From Belnapia mucosa (GTDB lineage Bacteria > Pseudomonadota > Alphaproteobacteria > Acetobacterales > Acetobacteraceae), in the NCBI RefSeq assembly GCF_016775475.1, contig NZ_JAEUXJ010000001.1, forward strand, positions 62,001-126,000: 64,000 nt of DNA, read 5' to 3'. This document shows positions 62,005 to 64,000 of the stretch, in pieces. Under the pieces are notes generated by a model, which saw only the letters and a list, made by a program, of their open reading frames with translations, was not told the DNA's origin and made no database searches. The position numbers and the translations under genes are program-made. Within the stretch, counting starts at the first letter, position 1, and each line of letters opens with the position of its first letter.

Positions 62005-64000
62005 CTAGGGCAGGGCAGCCGCCGGCCTCCCCCGCCATTGCAGCGCCAGCAGCACCACCCCCAGCGCGACGCCGATCAGGTGCGGCGCCGGGACGGCATT
62101 GCCGAAGGCGGCCTCCAGCAGGGCCGGGAAGATCATCAGCACCCCGGCGATGGCAAAGCCCGCGCGTTCCCACCCCGCCAGCGCCCGCCGCGCGAAGCCC
62201 TGGCAGGCGGCCGAGAGGGCGGCGAGGCCGGCGGCGGCGAGGCCGATCTGCACCGCCACATCCACCCAGGTCATCCCCGGCTTGAAGGCCAGCAGCAGGC
62301 CCACCCCATCGGGATCGGTGACGAAGACGAAGGGCAGGACGAAGGCCGGCAGGGTGTATTTCCAGGCCTGCAGCGTCGTCCGGTAGGGCCCCGCCCCGGT
62401 GATCGCCGCCGCGGCGAAGGGCGAGAGGGCGGTGGGCGGCGAGACCTCGGAGAGCACCGCGTAGTAGAAGACGAACATATGTGCGGCGTAATCCGGCACG
62501 CCGAGCTTGGTCAGGGCCGGCGCCGCCACCACGGCGCAGATGATGTAGCTGGCCGTCACCGGCACCGCGAGACCGACGATCCAGACGATCAGCGCGGTAT
62601 AGAGCGCGGTCACCACCAGCGACCCGCCGGCCGCCTGGATCGCGATCTCACTGAATTTCAGCCCGAGCCCGGTCAGGGTGATGACGCCCACGATGATGCC
62701 GGCGCAGGCACAGGTGGCGGCGATGCCAACCGACTGCACCGCGCCCGAGGCCAACGCATCGATCAGCCGCCGCGGCCAGAGCGCGCTCTCGGGCCGCAGG
62801 AAGGAGAGCAGCACCGCGACGATCATGGCGTAGAGCACGGACATGGTCGGCGAATAGCCGAGGATCATGAAGACCACGATCGCCAGCAGCGAGGAGAAGT
62901 GGAAGCCGTATTTCTTGGTCAGCGCCCAGGGGCTCTCGACCGCGATCGCCTCGCGCTCGGTGCCGGCCTCGGCATGCTCGGCGCCGATGCGGCGCTGGTC
63001 GAGCTCCACCATGAAGAGCAGCGAGGCGTAGTAGAGCACGGTCGGCACGGCGGCCATCCGCAGCACCTCGAGATAGCCGATCTTGAGATATTCGGCGATC
63101 AGGAAGGCCGCGGCGCCGAGCACCGGGGGCGAGATGATGGCACCGAGCCCGCCGGCCGCGAGCAGCCCGCCGGCATCATCCGGCCGGTAGCCGACGCGCC
63201 GCATCATCGGCCAGGCGACGGTGCCGAGGGTGACGGTGGTGGCGACGCCCGAGCCCGAGGGCCCGCCGAGCAGGAAGGAGGAGAGCACCACCGTCCGCCC
63301 CGCCGAGGTCGCCCGCCCGCCGGTCGCGGCGAAGCTGAAATCGACGAAGAACTTGCCCGCGCCGCTCACCTGCAGGATGGCGCCATAGATGGTGAAGAGG
63401 ATGATGAGGCTGGCCGAGACATCGACAGCCGTGCCGAAGATGCCGTCGAGGGTGATGGTGAGGTGGGGGATCAGCCTCTCCGACCCATAGCCCTGGTGCC
63501 GCCAGGGGGCGGGCAGCAGGTTGCCGAAGAAGGCATAGAGCATGAAGAGGCCCGACATCACCGGCATCACCCAGCCGGTGGAGCGCCGCGTCACCTCCAG
63601 CACCAGGAGGATCAGCACCCAGCCGATGATCAGGTCCCAACCCTCGGGGAAGACATAGCGGTCGATCAGCGGCTCCGTGCCGATCATGTCGCCGCCATAG
63701 AGGAGATACCAGGTCACGCCGAGGGAGAGGGCGATCAGCGCCAGGTCCCAGGGCATGAAGCGGTGCCGGAAGCGCCGCGCCGCCGGGAAGAGCAGGAAGC
63801 CGAGCGCCATGGCGAAGCCGACATGGACGAAGCGCAGCGTCGTGGTCGGGACGATGTCCCAGGCGGCCCAGAGGTGGAACAGCGCCATCGCCACGGCCAG
63901 CGCCGTGGCGGCATAGGCCAGCCAGCCGCGATAGCGGTTCTGGGCGCCCTCCTCCTCCTCGATCAGCGCCTCCACCCGGGCGGCGGTGGTGTCATCCAGC
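62005..64000 (-). CDS. Fused TRAP transporter permease (DctQM-type, DUF3394), 5' end outside window
   Basis: This is the 3' part (at least 664 codons) of a fused 4TM/12TM TRAP permease. The frame continues to the right edge without a start; a GTG at 63975 is internal-looking. The N-terminal part is the DctQ-like four-helix region, followed by the DctM-like domain with VSASLIILFTIYGAILQVSGAGKFF, SSFLLGGPSGSGVATTVTLGTVAWP and SEVSPPTALSPFAAAAITG. It imports acids with sodium, using a TAXI-type binding protein, which would lie upstream outside. Family members are 650-880 residues. Confidence 0.93.
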   Translation of the reverse strand, partial: LDDTTAARVEALIEEEEGAQNRYRGWLAYAATALAVAMALFHLWAAWDIVPTTTLRFVHVGFAMALGFLLFPAARRFRHRFMPWDLALIALSLGVTWYLLYGGDMIGTEPLIDRYVFPEGWDLIIGWVLILLVLEVTRRSTGWVMPVMSGLFMLYAFFGNLLPAPWRHQGYGSERLIPHLTITLDGIFGTAVDVSASLIILFTIYGAILQVSGAGKFFVDFSFAATGGRATSAGRTVVLSSFLLGGPSGSGVATTVTLGTVAWPMMRRVGYRPDDAGGLLAAGGLGAIISPPVLGAAAFLIAEYLKIGYLEVLRMAAVPTVLYYASLLFMVELDQRRIGAEHAEAGTEREAIAVESPWALTKKYGFHFSSLLAIVVFMILGYSPTMSVLYAMIVAVLLSFLRPESALWPRRLIDALASGAVQSVGIAATCACAGIIVGVITLTGLGLKFSEIAIQAAGGSLVVTALYTALIVWIVGLAVPVTASYIICAVVAAPALTKLGVPDYAAHMFVFYYAVLSEVSPPTALSPFAAAAITGAGPYRTTLQAWKYTLPAFVLPFVFVTDPDGVGLLLAFKPGMTWVDVAVQIGLAAAGLAALSAACQGFARRALAGWERAGFAIAGVLMIFPALLEAAFGNAVPAPHLIGVALGVVLLALQWRGRPAAALP

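Overview
The window is about 70% G+C, with genes packed end to end. Many starts overlap the previous stop as ATGA or TGATG, and GTG/TTG starts are common. The gene set points to an alphaproteobacterium of the Acetobacteraceae (Roseomonas-like): several Bug/TctC-type tripartite tricarboxylate receptors, a fused shikimate kinase-dehydroquinate synthase beside xerD and accA, TRAP systems, and an ArsR-methyltransferase regulator beside metH. This placement is inferred from gene content; there is no rRNA or other marker in the window. I see no tRNA, rRNA, CRISPR array, insertion sequence or prophage, and no gene-free stretch longer than about 300 bases.

Layout. 1-8.3 kb: the 3' part of a glycogen debranching enzyme, then a leftward operon for a branched-chain amino-acid-type ABC importer (binding protein, LivG, LivF, LivH, LivM) ending in a GNAT acetyltransferase, then a Bug receptor and an exported cupin. 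8.3-13 kb: a 34-codon membrane-peptide candidate, a rightward set of a 3-hydroxyisobutyrate-dehydrogenase-like enzyme, an ACMSD-like amidohydrolase and a binding protein without permease, and a convergent acyl-CoA dehydrogenase. 13-17.2 kb: a ModE-like DNA-binding protein and a lone ModA with a possible Mo-box between them, then a four-gene osmoprotectant (OpuC/Osm-type) ABC importer. 17.3-23.2 kb: alpha/beta hydrolase, class II glutamine amidotransferase with HemD, a cupin, a cysteine synthase, and a Bug receptor coupled to an enoyl-CoA hydratase.

23.3-28.7 kb: one leftward operon of a PuuE-like deacetylase, TRAP DctQ-DctM-DctP and a dihydropyrimidinase-like hydrolase, probably uptake and ring opening of a cyclic amide or ureide. 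28.7-34.9 kb: a TRAP-type binding protein coupled to a large hybrid histidine kinase without a local transporter, a Bug receptor and a 2-oxoglutarate/Fe(II) oxygenase. 35-39.9 kb: a methionine-cycle locus, with an ArsR-methyltransferase regulator (SahR-like), metH, a palindromic operator candidate and a divergent small CxCC protein. 40-48.6 kb: a PAS histidine kinase with a decayed ATP-binding domain, the aroK-aroB fusion, a 48-codon membrane protein, xerD, a soluble chemotaxis receptor, accA and an MFS exporter.

48.6-64 kb: an AI-2E family membrane protein with a long C-terminal extension, an M20 amidohydrolase, a methyltransferase, an aromatic-ring hydroxylase cluster (FAD monooxygenase, DUF2783 protein, metallo-beta-lactamase-fold protein, divergent MarR regulator), an exported protein made of two tandem copies of one domain, a tartrate/D-malate-type dehydrogenase, an RTX repeat protein, a DUF1028 protein, a Bug receptor with a Nudix hydrolase, a small lipoprotein and the 5'-truncated fused TRAP permease at the right edge. 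The general picture is a chromosomal stretch given over to scavenging organic acids, amino acids, aromatics and ureides, interspersed with conserved housekeeping genes. Ten solute-binding proteins lie in 64 kb, about half of them without a permease nearby.
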